Positions 1 through 9,154 are shown, counted from the first letter of the stretch. The stretch: 64,000 bases of DNA from Rhodococcus antarcticus (GCF_026153295.1 NZ_CP110615.1:3162001-3226000), one strand, 5' to 3'. Made by a program: numbers and translations. Notes: generated by a model from the letters alone, not told the origin.

Positions 1-1
1 C

Positions 2-1093
2 GACGAGCTCACCGTCCTGGTCGCCGGCGAGCACGACACCACGGCGTGGCTCTCCCCCGACGGCTCGACCCTGCTCTGCGAAGCCAACGCCGACGGCTGG
101 AGCTCGCTCACGCTCACCGCGGTGGACGGCTCCGGCGTGCGCGAGGTGGTGCTGCCGGTTCCCGGCGTGGTCGGCGGGCGTTTCCCCGCACCGGTGTTCA
201 GCCCGGACTCGGCCACCGTGGCGATCTCGTTCACCGCCCCCGGCGAGCCCGGCTCGGTGCTGCTGCTCGACGTGGCCACTGGTGCGGTGCGCACCGTGGT
301 GGGCGAGCCCGCCGAGGGTGCGGTCTCCCCCTCCAGCCACCTGGTGCCCACGCCGGACGGCGAGCAGGTGCCCTGCCACGTCTACGCCCCGACGCAGCCC
401 ACGGCCCTGGCCGGCAGCTCGGTGGTGAACGTGCACGGTGGTCCGGAGGGCCAGAGCCGCCCGGAGTTCTCCCCCGTGGTGCAGGCGCTCGTGGCGGCCG
501 GGCACACGGTGCTGGTGCCCAACGTCCGCGGCTCCGTCGGCTACGGCAAGCGCTGGTACTCCCTGGACGACGTCCGGCTGCGCCTCGACTCGGTGGCCGA
601 CCTCGCCGCGCTGCACGAGTGGCTGCCCAGCCAGGGCCTGGACCCCGCGCGTGCTGCGCTGTGGGGCGGGAGCTACGGCGGGTACATGGTGCTGATGGGG
701 TGCGCGTTCCAGCCCGAGCGCTGGGCCGCCGGGGTGGACATCGTGGGGATGTCCTCGCTGGTCACGTTCCTGGAGAACACCTCGCCCTACCGCCGGGCCG
801 CCCGCGAGCGCGAGTACGGCACCCTCGCCCACGACCGCGAGTTCCTCACCGGGGCCTCCGCGCTGAGCCGCATCGACGACCTGCGGGCACCGCTCGTGGT
901 CATCCACGGCGCGAACGATCCGAGGGTGCCGCTCAGCGAGGCGGAGCAGCTGCACGCCGCCCTCAGCGCGCGCGGGGTGGAGTGCGAGCTGCTCATATAC
1001 CCCGACGAGGGCCACGGGCTCGCGAAGCGGGCGAACCGGGAGGACGCCTACCCGCGTGCGCTGGACTTCCTGGCCCGGCACCTGGCGGGCTGA
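2..1093 (+). CDS. S9-family (prolyl oligopeptidase-type) serine peptidase, 3' part
   Basis: C-terminal 363 residues of a serine peptidase whose start lies before the window; the reading frame is open from base 2. The alpha/beta-hydrolase catalytic domain carries the nucleophile motif GGSYGGYM (Ser codon 671-673), the acid in HGANDPRVP (Asp codon 917-919) and the His in DEGHG (codon 1013-1015), so the Ser-Asp-His triad is complete. The first ~100 visible residues resemble the end of a beta-propeller (short repeats such as FSPDSATVAISF), the usual N-terminal domain of S9 enzymes that restricts substrates to oligopeptides. No signal sequence can be judged because the N-terminus is missing. It converges on dnaX with about 100 bp between them. 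The family call is firm; the peptide substrate is unknown. Confidence 0.9.
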   Translation, partial: DELTVLVAGEHDTTAWLSPDGSTLLCEANADGWSSLTLTAVDGSGVREVVLPVPGVVGGRFPAPVFSPDSATVAISFTAPGEPGSVLLLDVATGAVRTVVGEPAEGAVSPSSHLVPTPDGEQVPCHVYAPTQPTALAGSSVVNVHGGPEGQSRPEFSPVVQALVAAGHTVLVPNVRGSVGYGKRWYSLDDVRLRLDSVADLAALHEWLPSQGLDPARAALWGGSYGGYMVLMGCAFQPERWAAGVDIVGMSSLVTFLENTSPYRRAAREREYGTLAHDREFLTGASALSRIDDLRAPLVVIHGANDPRVPLSEAEQLHAALSARGVECELLIYPDEGHGLAKRANREDAYPRALDFLARHLAG

Positions 1094-1190
1094 GCACGGG
1101 TGCTCGAGCCGGTCGCACGAGGCGGGTGCACGAGCCGCGTGCCCGGTCCGAGCCCCTGGGGGGTGGGCCCCGCCCTCAGCGGCCCCGCCC

Positions 1191-3467
1191 TCAGCGGCCG
1201 CGCTCGAGCGGACGCGCGCCCAGCTCGGTGGCGAGCAGCTCGAGCGCGACGTCCTCGGGATCGCGGCGCGCGGCGGCGTCCGCGGGCGCACCGCTGGCGG
1301 CCTCCGCGAGGAGGGCCTCCTCGTCGTCGACCACCGGTGCGCCCGGAGCACCGGCGCCCGGCTCGGGGTCGTCGGGGTCGGAGGGCTCGTCGGGCGGCGG
1401 CACGTCGTCCACGGCGTGGGACGGGGCGGCAGCAGCAGCGCCGCTGCGCTGCGGACGGGTGAAGCGCTGGCCCCCCGACGGCGGAGCCGCGCGCACGGGG
1501 ACCGGTGGCGGCGCTGGTTCCGACCCACCGGACCCGCTCTCGCACACCACCGTCCAGTCGACCCCGAGGACGTCGCGCAGCGCCTCGCGGACCACGTCGG
1601 CGTTGCGCGACTCGGTGAGCCGCTTCGCCAGCGGCCCGGAGTCGTGCCTGAGCACGAGGGTGTCACCGTCGACGCGGCGGACCGTGGCGGCCGAGAGCAT
1701 GACCTCGGTGGTCCGGCTGCGCTCCCGGACCTTGTTGCGCACCTCCGGCCACACCCTGCGCACCGCGGCGGCGTCGGGCTGCCCGGTGGTGGGGCGGGGG
1801 GCGGGCTCAGGAGCATCCGCGGTGTCCGGGGCCTCTCCGGGCTGCGGGGTGGGCCCAGAGCTGCCGACGCGCTCCCCGACCCGGTCACCAGGACGTGACG
1901 GTGGGGTGGGGGGTGCCCCGACGACGGCGGCGTCCCCTCGATCGTGGTTCTCGGGGCGGGCTGCAGGAGTCGCCTCCGCGCCAGCCCCCGGCACCGGCTG
2001 ATCGTCAGCCTCCGGGTGCGCGACCGGCCCGCGGTCGGTCGGCACCGGGGAACCAGCCCGCGCCGGGGCGTCGGGCTGCGCCGGGGCGTCGGGCTGCGCC
2101 GCCGCGACGGGCTGCGAAGAGACCGTGGCCGCCGGACGCCCGGTGGTCGGCGCGGGAATGGTCGCCTCGTCCGCCGCCGCGGCCGGGTGCACCGCGCCCA
2201 CCACAGCGGCCGGGGTCGCCGGGACCTCGCCCTCGGCTGCTGGGGCCGGGGACGCCGCGGCACGCTGGGACGGTCGCTGGAACGCACTCGTCGCCTCGTC
2301 GCTGGGCGGGGTGATGGTCATTCGCCGCTCGATGCGCTCGAGGCGCTGCAGCACGGCCGACTCGGCGTCGGACGCAGCCGGCAGCAGCAGCCGGGCGCAC
2401 ACCACCTCGAGCAGCAGCCGGGGGGCGGTGGCACCCCGCATCTCGCCGAGACCCGCGTGCACCACCTCGGCGAAGCGGGCGAGCGTCGCGGGGCCGATGC
2501 GCTGGGCCTGCTCGGACATCCGCTCGAGCACGTCGCCCGGGGCGTCGACCAGCCCGCGCTCGCCCGCGTCCGGCACCGCGCGCAGCAGGATGAGGTCGCG
2601 GATGCGGTCGAGCAGGTCGGTCGCGAAGCGGCGGGGGTCGTGTCCCGCGTCGACCAGCCGGTCCACCGTGCCGAACAGGCCGGCGCCGTCCTCGGCCGCG
2701 AGGGCGTCCACCGCGTCGTCGATGAGCGCGACGTCGGTGACCCCGAGCAGGGACAGCGCACGCGGGTAGGTGACGCCCTCGGACCCCGCACCGGCGAGCA
2801 GCTGGTCGAGCACGCTGAGCGAGTCGCGCGGGGAACCCCCGCCCGCGCGGATGACCAACGGGTACACCGCCGACGCGACGGGCACGTCCTCCTGGTCGCA
2901 GATCCGCTCGAGCAGGCTGCGCATGGTGGCGGGCGACAGGAGCCGGAACGGGTAGTGGTGGGTGCGGGAGCGGATGGTGGGCAGCACCTTGTCCGGCTCG
3001 GTCGTGGCGAAGATGAAGACGACGTGCTCGGGGGGCTCCTCCACGATCTTCAGCAGGGCGTTGAACCCCGCCGTGGTGACCATGTGCGCCTCGTCGATGA
3101 TGAAGATGCGGTAGCGCGAGGAGGCCGGGGAGAAGCCGGCGTGGTCGCGCAGCTCGCGGGTGTCGTCCACGCCACCGTGGCTGGCGGCGTCGAGCTCGGT
3201 GACGTCGAACGTCCCCCCGCCGCCCGGGCCGAGGCCGACGCAGGAGTCGCAGACCCCGCACGGGGTGGACGTGGGACCCTGCACGCAGTTCAGCGAGCGG
3301 GCGAGGATGCGCGCCGAGGACGTCTTGCCGCAGCCCCGGGGTCCGCTGAACAGGTACGCGTGGTTGATGCGCCCCGCGTCCAGCGCCGTGCTCAGCGGCT
3401 CGGTGACGTGCTCCTGGCCGATCACCTCGGCGAAGGTCGCCGGACGGTACTTCCGGTACAGGGCCAC
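1191..3467 (-). CDS. dnaX: DNA polymerase III subunit gamma/tau
   Basis: ATPase of the clamp loader, which opens and loads the sliding clamp for chromosomal replication. The protein (758 aa from the chosen GTG) opens with the family signature VALYRKYRPATFAEVIGQ, then Walker A GPRGCGKT (~residues 42-49), a four-cysteine zinc module (C-x9-C-x2-C-x2-C), Walker B IIDEAH and a sensor motif ATTEPDKVLPTIRSR. Residues beyond ~370 are a long Ala/Pro-rich tau extension that ends in a small folded domain, as in other actinobacteria. I chose GTG at 3467 because homologues begin at this conserved motif; an upstream in-frame GTG at 3542 would add 25 residues and cannot be excluded. It lies downstream of the aspC-like gene on the same strand, as in M. 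tuberculosis (Rv3721c-Rv3722c). Confidence 0.95.
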   Translation of the reverse strand: MALYRKYRPATFAEVIGQEHVTEPLSTALDAGRINHAYLFSGPRGCGKTSSARILARSLNCVQGPTSTPCGVCDSCVGLGPGGGGTFDVTELDAASHGGVDDTRELRDHAGFSPASSRYRIFIIDEAHMVTTAGFNALLKIVEEPPEHVVFIFATTEPDKVLPTIRSRTHHYPFRLLSPATMRSLLERICDQEDVPVASAVYPLVIRAGGGSPRDSLSVLDQLLAGAGSEGVTYPRALSLLGVTDVALIDDAVDALAAEDGAGLFGTVDRLVDAGHDPRRFATDLLDRIRDLILLRAVPDAGERGLVDAPGDVLERMSEQAQRIGPATLARFAEVVHAGLGEMRGATAPRLLLEVVCARLLLPAASDAESAVLQRLERIERRMTITPPSDEATSAFQRPSQRAAASPAPAAEGEVPATPAAVVGAVHPAAAADEATIPAPTTGRPAATVSSQPVAAAQPDAPAQPDAPARAGSPVPTDRGPVAHPEADDQPVPGAGAEATPAARPENHDRGDAAVVGAPPTPPSRPGDRVGERVGSSGPTPQPGEAPDTADAPEPAPRPTTGQPDAAAVRRVWPEVRNKVRERSRTTEVMLSAATVRRVDGDTLVLRHDSGPLAKRLTESRNADVVREALRDVLGVDWTVVCESGSGGSEPAPPPVPVRAAPPSGGQRFTRPQRSGAAAAAPSHAVDDVPPPDEPSDPDDPEPGAGAPGAPVVDDEEALLAEAASGAPADAAARRDPEDVALELLATELGARPLERGR

Positions 3468-3563
3468 GAGGTCGGAGACTACCGGCGGGGCCTGACACTC
3501 CTCGGCCTGCGGGGCGGGCTCGGGCCGCCACGACGCGTCCACCCCACGACGACGTGCCCGTGG

Positions 3564-4838
3564 TCAGGCCAGGAGGTGCTCCGCCGCGGCCAGCAGCACG
3601 CAGGTGCTCAGCCCCTCCATCGCCGCCCGGACGTCGGCCTCCGACGGGAACGTTGGCGCGATGCGGATGTTGCGGTCGTCGGGGTCGTCCCGGTAGGGGA
3701 AGGCCGAGCCGGCCGGGGTCATCGCGATCCCTGCCCCCTTCGCCAGCGAGACCACCCGCGCCGCCGTGCCGTCGAGCACGTCCAGGCTGACGAAGTAGCC
3801 GCCCGCCGGATCGGTCCAGCTCGCGGCCTTCAGCGGGCCCAGACGAGCCTCGAGCACCTCGGCCACGATCGCGAACTTCGGCGCGATGAGCGCCCGGTGC
3901 GCGGCCATCAGCGCACGCACCCCGTCCGCGTCGCGCAGGAACAGCACGTGCCGCAGCTGGTTCACCTTGTCCGGGCCGATGCTCTGGAACGCGAGCTGGC
4001 GCAGCCACCAGGCGACGTTCGCCGCCGAGCCCCCGAAGAAGCACACGCCGGCACCGGCAAAGGTGATCTTCGAGGTGGACGCGACGACGAACGCGCGGTC
4101 GGCGTTCCCGGCGGCCGCGCACAGCCCCAGGACGTCCGCGGTGGGCGTCTCGACGTCAGTGAGGTGGTGAACGGCGTAGGCGTTGTCCCAGATGATGCGG
4201 AAGTCCGGTGCGGCCGTGGGCATCTCGGCCAGCGCGCGGGCCACCTCCTCGGTCACCACCGAGCCCGTCGGGTTGGCGTAGGTGGGCACCAGCCACATGC
4301 CCTTGACCGACGGGTCCTCCGCGACCAGCGCCGCGACGGCGGCCGTGTCCGGGCCGTCCTCGCGCATCGGCACGGGAACCATCTCGATGCCGAGCTGCTC
4401 GCAGACCGCGAAGTGCCGGTCGTAGCCCGGTGCCGGGCAGAGGAACCGGACGCGCGGCTCCTGCGACCACGGCCGCTCGGAGCCGACCGTGCCGTGCAGC
4501 AGGCACTGGACCAGCAGGTCGTGCATCAGGGTCAGCGAGGCGTTGCCGGCCGCCACCAGCTGGTCCACGGGAACCCGGAGCAGCGGGCCGAAGATCTCCC
4601 GGAGCTCGCGCAGGCCCTGCAGGCCGCCGTAGTTGCGCACGTCCGGTCCGGCCACGGCGCCCAGTCCGTCCACCCCGGGCAGCGTGAGCAGGGCGTTGGA
4701 GAGGTCCAGCTGCTCGGGCGCCGGCTTGCCCCGGGTGAGGTCCAGCGCGAGCCCCGAGGCGACGAGCCCGTCGTAGGCGGTCTGCTGCTCGGAGCGCAGC
4801 GCCCCCAGCTCGTCGCGGCTGAGTGTCGACAGCGTCAC
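3564..4838 (-). CDS. Class I PLP-dependent aminotransferase, Rv3722c/AspC-type
   Basis: A 424-aa fold-type I aminotransferase matching the actinobacterial group whose M. tuberculosis member, Rv3722c, is an aspartate aminotransferase. The substrate-side Arg/Lys motif DLTRGKPAPEQLDLS lies near the N-terminus, the Asn-Pro turn is NPTG, and the PLP lysine is in STSKITFAGAG. The GTG start at 4838 was chosen because it is preceded by GGGAGA at a good distance and because the longer open frame would run through the SRP RNA gene. It shares strand and order with dnaX downstream. Function is inferred from family and synteny; other keto-acid partners are possible. Confidence 0.9.
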   Translation of the reverse strand: MTLSTLSRDELGALRSEQQTAYDGLVASGLALDLTRGKPAPEQLDLSNALLTLPGVDGLGAVAGPDVRNYGGLQGLRELREIFGPLLRVPVDQLVAAGNASLTLMHDLLVQCLLHGTVGSERPWSQEPRVRFLCPAPGYDRHFAVCEQLGIEMVPVPMREDGPDTAAVAALVAEDPSVKGMWLVPTYANPTGSVVTEEVARALAEMPTAAPDFRIIWDNAYAVHHLTDVETPTADVLGLCAAAGNADRAFVVASTSKITFAGAGVCFFGGSAANVAWWLRQLAFQSIGPDKVNQLRHVLFLRDADGVRALMAAHRALIAPKFAIVAEVLEARLGPLKAASWTDPAGGYFVSLDVLDGTAARVVSLAKGAGIAMTPAGSAFPYRDDPDDRNIRIAPTFPSEADVRAAMEGLSTCVLLAAAEHLLA

Positions 4839-4865
4839 GTGCGTCTCCCGGTGGCGTGGGCAGAA

Positions 4866-4955
4866 GGGGACCCCGCGCACCCGCCAGAGCCCGTTGACCC
4901 TTGCTGCCTTCCGGCCCTGGGGGAGTTCACAGGATGGACGCCGCGCGGGGTCCGG
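4866..4955 (-). ncRNA. ffs: Signal recognition particle RNA (small 4.5S type)
   Basis: The minus strand holds the conserved domain IV core, with the asymmetric-loop and GGAA-tetraloop motif CCAGGGCCGGAAGGCAGC, flanked by complementary ends (GGACCCCGCGC near 4953 pairs with GCGCGGGGTCC near 4868). This gives the expected ~90-nt hairpin that binds Ffh for co-translational membrane targeting. It lies just upstream of the aspC-like gene and overlaps only its spurious N-terminal extension. The exact ends are uncertain by a few bases. Confidence 0.9.
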
Positions 4956-5004
4956 GGCCAACCCTACCGGCCGGGGCTGGTGCGGGAGCACGCACCGGCC
5001 CGGC

Positions 5005-5010
5005 TACACT
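5005..5010 (+). promoter_or_regulatory. -10 box of tRNA-Ser(GGA)
   Basis: TACACT ends 7 nt before the first base of the mature tRNA, the expected position of a sigma-A -10 element. No convincing -35 hexamer is visible. Confidence 0.5.
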
Positions 5011-5017
5011 CGTCGAC

Positions 5018-5105
5018 GGAGGATTCGCCTAGTGGCCTATGGCGCTCGCCTGGAACGCGGGTTGGGTTAACGCCCTCGGGGGTTCAAATCCCCCATCCTC
5101 CGCCA
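5018..5105 (+). tRNA. tRNA-Ser (anticodon GGA)
   Basis: An 88-nt class II tRNA with a 7-bp acceptor stem (GGAGGAT/ATCCTCC), discriminator G and encoded CCA. The anticodon loop CTGGAAC reads GGA (serine UCC/UCU). A long variable arm and the T-loop TTCAAAT are present. Confidence 0.97.
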
Positions 5106-5106
5106 C

Positions 5107-5134
5107 GAGCCCCGGACCGTGCGGTCCGGGGCTC
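5107..5134 (+). terminator. Hairpin terminator behind tRNA-Ser(GGA)
   Basis: A perfect 12-bp stem GAGCCCCGGACC / GGTCCGGGGCTC with a GTGC loop begins one base after the tRNA CCA. The right arm is repeated in direct orientation at 5144-5155, so two alternative hairpins are possible. There is no strong T-run, as is common for high-GC terminators. It may also stop transcripts of the c-di-GMP gene arriving from the other strand. Confidence 0.8.
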
Positions 5135-5168
5135 CTGTCGTGCGGTCCGGGGCTCTTGTCGTGCGCGC

Positions 5169-8030
5169 TCACCGCCCCGTGCGCTGGGTCCGCTCCACCA
5201 GCCAGGGCCCGAGCTCGGCGGCCGCGACCGGGCGCTTCCACAGGTACCCCTGGGCGCTGCGCACACCCAGGGCGACCAGCTCGCGGAGCTGCGCGTCGGT
5301 CTCCACCCCCTCGGCCACCACCTGCAGGCCCAGCGCCGAGGCGAGGCTCAGCACGGCGACGACGATGGACCGGTCGTGCGGGTCGCTGCCACCGAGGCCG
5401 TCGACGAAGGAGCGGTCGACCTTCAGGGTGTCCACCGGCAGCCGCTTGAGGTAGCTCAGCGAGGAGTAGCCGGTACCGAAGTCGTCGACCGAGAGGCCCA
5501 CACCCAGGGCGCGCAGCTCGGTGAGGACGTCGACGTAGACGGCTCCGTCGTTCATCACCACCGACTCGGTCATCTCCAGGTGCACGGCCGCCGGGTCGAT
5601 GCCGCTGCTGTCCAGCACCCGCCGGACGAGACCGGTCAGGTCCGGCGCCGCGACCTGGCGGGCCGATAGGTTCACGGCCACCGTGAGCTCCGCACCACCC
5701 GGCAGGCTCGTCCGCCAGCGCTGCACCTGGGCCAGGGCCGTCTCGAGCACCCACTCCCCGATGCTCACCACCAGACCGGTCGACTCCGCGAGCTCCATGA
5801 AGGCGGACGGCGTCAGCAGTCCCCGCACGGGGTGCTGCCACCGCACGAGGGCCTCCACCCCGGCGACCCGGCCGCTGGGCAGCTCCAGCACCGGCTGGTA
5901 GTGGACCACCAGCTCGCCCCGGCCGAGGGCGTGGCGGAGCTGCAGCTCGGTGTCGAGCCGCTCGGTGGCCTGGTGGTGCATCGCGTCGTCGAAGACCACC
6001 ACGCAGTTCCGGCCGCGCGCCTTCGCCTGGTACATGGCGGCGTCGGCGTTGCGCAGCAGGGACTCGGCGTCGCAACCTGCACCGGACGTGGCGATCCCGC
6101 CGCTCACGGTCACCGTCACCTCGCGGCCGTCCAGCGCGAACGGCGCCCGGACCGCCTCGGCCACCCGCACCCCCAGCAGCTCGACGTCGGCCTCGGCCAA
6201 CCCGTCGCAGACGATGACGAACTCGTCGCCCCCGAAGCGGGCCAGGGTGTCCCCCGGCCGGACCACCGACTGCAGGCGCTGCGCGACCAGGACCAGCAGC
6301 TCGTCGCCGGCGGCGTGCCCGATGCTGTCGTTGACCACCTTGAACTGGTCGACGTCGAGGAACAGTGCCGTGACCGCACCGGCGGACCGGCGGGCGAGGG
6401 CCTGGACGACACGGTCGGTGAGCAGGGCGCGGTTGGGCAGCGCGGTCAGCGGGTCGTGGAAGGCCTGGTGCGCGAGCTCGGACTCCACCTGCTTCTGGTC
6501 GGTGACGTCCTGGACCTGGCCGAGGAAGAACGCCGGCTCGCCGTCGGAGCCCCGGATGAGCGAGACCGTCTTGCGCACCCAGCGCACGGTGCCGTCCGGG
6601 CGCACGACGCGGTGCTCGTGGGAGTAGGTGTCGAGCTCCCCCCGGAGCATGGCGGCGCGGGGTCTCGCCGCCGTCTCCGCGTCCTCCGGGTGGACCCAGC
6701 TCGAGCTCTGGGCGCCGAGCAGCTCGGCCTCGGTGCGCCCGGCGATCTCGAGGTACGCGGCGTTGACGGTGGTGGTGCGCCCGTGGCGGTCGGACACGAG
6801 CATCCCGATGGCGGAGTGCTCGAAGCCCTGGCGCAGGATGCCCTCCGCCGCGGTGCGGCCCTCCACGGCGGCCCGGATGTCGGTGATGTCGAGCTTGGTC
6901 CCCAGCACGGTGGCGGCGCGACCGGTCGTGTCGTGGTCGACGGCGAAGACCTCCCGGATCCAGCGGACCTCCCCGTCCGGCCGCACCACGCGGTACTCCT
7001 GGGCCTCCGGGGCGTGGCCGGAGCTCATCAGCTCGACCGCTCCCCGCACCTGCGCACGGTCCTCGGGGTGCACCGCGTCGACGAAGCGGTCGAAGCTCGC
7101 GCCCGGCTCGGGCGGCACGCCCAGCATCCGCCAGGACTCGTCCGACCAGGCGGTGGCGCCGGTCGCCAGGTCGAGCTCGCAGCTGCCCACGTGCGCCAGC
7201 GCCTGGGCGGCCCGCAGCCGGGCCCGCTCCGCCTCGGCCACCCGGCGCAGCTCGGACCGCTCGGAGATGTCCCGGCACAGCCCGGAGTACCCCACCACGT
7301 CACCCCCGCGGTCCCGCAACGGCGAGAGCCGGACGTCGACGGCGAAGCTGGAACCGTCCTTGCGCCAGCCGGTGGTCTCCCGGTCGGGGACGACCGCACC
7401 CACCACGAGCTCGGCGAACAGCCCGCGGAGCCGCTGGGCCTGGACCGTGGGGAGCAGGGCCAGGATCGACGTGCCGACCACCTCGGCCGCCGTCCACCCG
7501 AAGAGGGTCGTCGCGGCGGGGTTCCAGCTGGTGATGACGCCCTCCACGTCGACCCCGACGATCGCGTCCACCGAGGAGTCGACGATGGCGGCGAGCTCGC
7601 GCTGCACCCGGTCGAGCGGGGGTTCCTCGACGGCCCGTGTCGAGACGCCCACCAGGGCGAGGACCGCGCCCTGGTCGTCGTGGACCGGGGTGGTGGTGAC
7701 GGACGCCCGGAAGGAGTGGCCGTCGCGGTGGCGCGCGGTGAACGCCCCCGACCACGACCGGCCGCTCGCCAGGGAGTCGCGGACCGCCGACGGCTCCCAC
7801 CCGTTCGGCAGCGTGAGCTCGTCGACCCCGCGGCCCACCGCCTCGGCGGCCGTCCACCCGTACAGCCGTTCCGCGCCCCGGTTCCACGAGAGGACGACAC
7901 CACCGACGTCGGTGCTGACCACGGCCGCGGGGACGCCGTCGAGCACCCGGTCCGGCGACACGCTGACCGTGCTGTCCGCGCCCTGTCCGGCCACGTCGCG
8001 CTCCCCTCGTCCCGGCGTGCCCGCCAGCAT
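5169..8030 (-). CDS. PAS-rich bifunctional diguanylate cyclase/phosphodiesterase
   Basis: A 953-aa cytosolic sensor enzyme that makes and/or degrades cyclic di-GMP. About four PAS domains (~25-135, 140-260, 265-390, 395-515) precede a GGDEF domain (~525-680) with intact GGDEF and an inhibitory I-site RPGD exactly five residues before it. The EAL domain (~695-940) keeps EALVRW, DDFGTGYSS and KVDRSF, so both activities look possible. No transmembrane helix is visible. The ATG at 8030 was chosen because the frame upstream reads into poor, Arg-rich sequence and the island border. The gene stands alone between tRNA-Ser(GGA) and the island; before the island inserted it would have followed the tRNA-Ser(CGA) terminator. 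Confidence 0.93.
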   Translation of the reverse strand: MLAGTPGRGERDVAGQGADSTVSVSPDRVLDGVPAAVVSTDVGGVVLSWNRGAERLYGWTAAEAVGRGVDELTLPNGWEPSAVRDSLASGRSWSGAFTARHRDGHSFRASVTTTPVHDDQGAVLALVGVSTRAVEEPPLDRVQRELAAIVDSSVDAIVGVDVEGVITSWNPAATTLFGWTAAEVVGTSILALLPTVQAQRLRGLFAELVVGAVVPDRETTGWRKDGSSFAVDVRLSPLRDRGGDVVGYSGLCRDISERSELRRVAEAERARLRAAQALAHVGSCELDLATGATAWSDESWRMLGVPPEPGASFDRFVDAVHPEDRAQVRGAVELMSSGHAPEAQEYRVVRPDGEVRWIREVFAVDHDTTGRAATVLGTKLDITDIRAAVEGRTAAEGILRQGFEHSAIGMLVSDRHGRTTTVNAAYLEIAGRTEAELLGAQSSSWVHPEDAETAARPRAAMLRGELDTYSHEHRVVRPDGTVRWVRKTVSLIRGSDGEPAFFLGQVQDVTDQKQVESELAHQAFHDPLTALPNRALLTDRVVQALARRSAGAVTALFLDVDQFKVVNDSIGHAAGDELLVLVAQRLQSVVRPGDTLARFGGDEFVIVCDGLAEADVELLGVRVAEAVRAPFALDGREVTVTVSGGIATSGAGCDAESLLRNADAAMYQAKARGRNCVVVFDDAMHHQATERLDTELQLRHALGRGELVVHYQPVLELPSGRVAGVEALVRWQHPVRGLLTPSAFMELAESTGLVVSIGEWVLETALAQVQRWRTSLPGGAELTVAVNLSARQVAAPDLTGLVRRVLDSSGIDPAAVHLEMTESVVMNDGAVYVDVLTELRALGVGLSVDDFGTGYSSLSYLKRLPVDTLKVDRSFVDGLGGSDPHDRSIVVAVLSLASALGLQVVAEGVETDAQLRELVALGVRSAQGYLWKRPVAAAELGPWLVERTQRTGR

Positions 8031-8142
8031 GACGGTTCCGCGCGCTGCGCGCGCCAGCAACCCGGCACCGGGCGGGCCACCTCCATCCGCACGAAACCCC
8101 CGGACGCACACGCGTCGCGGGGGTTCCGGTGAGCAGGAGTGG

Positions 8143-8161
8143 CGGGCTCCCGACGAAAATA
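8143..8161 (+). repeat. Island left border: 16-bp sequence inverted relative to 28714-28729
   Basis: CGGGCTCCCGACGAAA (8143-8158) recurs as its reverse complement at 28714-28729, directly behind tRNA-Ser(CGA). Left of it the sequence is backbone; right of it GC drops. Either these are terminal inverted repeats of a mobile element or, as I prefer, the two arms of one tRNA terminator hairpin split by insertion. Confidence 0.6.
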
Positions 8162-8166
8162 CTTTG

Positions 8167-8203
8167 CCCCAGGTCAGACCCCATGCCACTGACCTGGGGT
8201 TTT
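8167..8203 (+). terminator. Rho-independent terminator at the island's left end
   Basis: CCCCAGGTCAG (8167-8177) pairs perfectly with CTGACCTGGGG (8189-8199), leaving an 11-nt loop and followed by TTTT. It sits 6 bp inside the island border and would stop plus-strand transcripts; no plus-strand gene precedes it nearby, so it may insulate the island. Confidence 0.65.
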
Positions 8204-8350
8204 CCCATTCCCCGTGACTCCAGCCGCCATTCCCCGTGGCTGCGGCGCTCATGCAGGTCACGGAGTCGCGCGGCGGTCAGAGCGGAGCACGTGATGGCGA
8301 CCGCGCCTCGGGAGGGCTCTCCGCGCGTCAGGGGCACCTGCGCCTCGGGT

Positions 8351-9016
8351 TCAGGTGGCCAATATTGGGGAGATGTGGAGGCCGAGCCAGCGGAACCGGC
8401 CCCGTGGTCCGTCGTCGACCATTGAGTAGTCCTGCCACTGGGTTGAGTAGGTGCCGGTGAGGTCTTGGTCGTACTTCGGTGTGGTACCTGTGCCCCAGAC
8501 AAGATGGCCACCGAGGGTCCGCCCCTCGTGGAGTCGAAAGTTGGCGTCGCGCGCGCCGGGGCGGCCGGTGTTGTTCCACAGGCTCGGCTCGTTCGTCAGC
8601 AGGATGGCGAGTCCGGTGATGCGGGGCTTCGCTGCTGTGAATCTCTCAAGTCGGTGCACGTCGTGGATGTAGTAGCGGCGGGTGAGGTCGTATGCGCCGT
8701 GGTGGCGCACGGTGAACGCCTCACCGTGGGAGTCGGTGCCGTCCCACCCCGCTGTGGCGTACTTGAACTCGATGAGGGTGTGCGTGCCGTTGGGCGACCA
8801 GCACGCGAGGTCGACGTACTCGGCACGCTCCGCTGACTGCCGGACCTCCAGGCGGACCTCGAGAGTTGGGTCGGCGGCTACGACGGCTTGGGCGAAGGCG
8901 AACTGGAAGTCGGCTTCGGAGTGGAACAGCGGCCGCACGCGACCCAGGGTCCGCATGAGTGTTGACGCGTGAAGCGTTCCCGCGATGTCGGGCGCGGTCG
9001 GAGGCTCACCGTTCAT
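8351..9016 (-). CDS. Orphan protein with PD-(D/E)XK-nuclease-like core
   Basis: A 221-aa cytosolic protein that I cannot assign to a named family. Residues ~32-100 read like a restriction-endonuclease fold: an acidic helix (EADFQFAFAQAV), a strand with Asp (EYVDLACW) and a strand LIEFKYA providing the E-x-K. The remainder is rich in aromatic residues and has no transmembrane segment. It is divergent from the GIY-YIG/RAMA gene beginning 138 bp away, so the two may share a control region. A nuclease role in defence is inferred from the motif and the setting only. No clear ribosome binding site precedes the ATG. Confidence 0.65.
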   Translation of the reverse strand: MNGEPPTAPDIAGTLHASTLMRTLGRVRPLFHSEADFQFAFAQAVVAADPTLEVRLEVRQSAERAEYVDLACWSPNGTHTLIEFKYATAGWDGTDSHGEAFTVRHHGAYDLTRRYYIHDVHRLERFTAAKPRITGLAILLTNEPSLWNNTGRPGARDANFRLHEGRTLGGHLVWGTGTTPKYDQDLTGTYSTQWQDYSMVDDGPRGRFRWLGLHISPILAT

Positions 9017-9154
9017 GTCGTGAGTGTCGCGGTGGGGACGTCGTGGCGTTGCAGTTGCGGAGAACAGCCTGTGCGCTCCTCGATCTGGCGGAGGCCAGGC
9101 GGTCCTCGTGCCGACTTGCCTGCCTGTTGTTGGTGGTCAGGCAGACTGCGTCGC

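Noticed and set aside
1944-5669. Very long open frame on the plus strand across dnaX, the aminotransferase and the tRNA
   Set aside because: It is antisense to clear genes, crosses two RNA genes, and its translation is low-complexity Arg/Gly/His-rich; typical shadow frame of high-GC DNA.
8100-8350. Direct repeat of the tRNA-Ser(CGA) 3' end as an attachment site
   Set aside because: No copy of the tRNA 3' sequence was found at the island's left end; only the inverted 16-mer is present.
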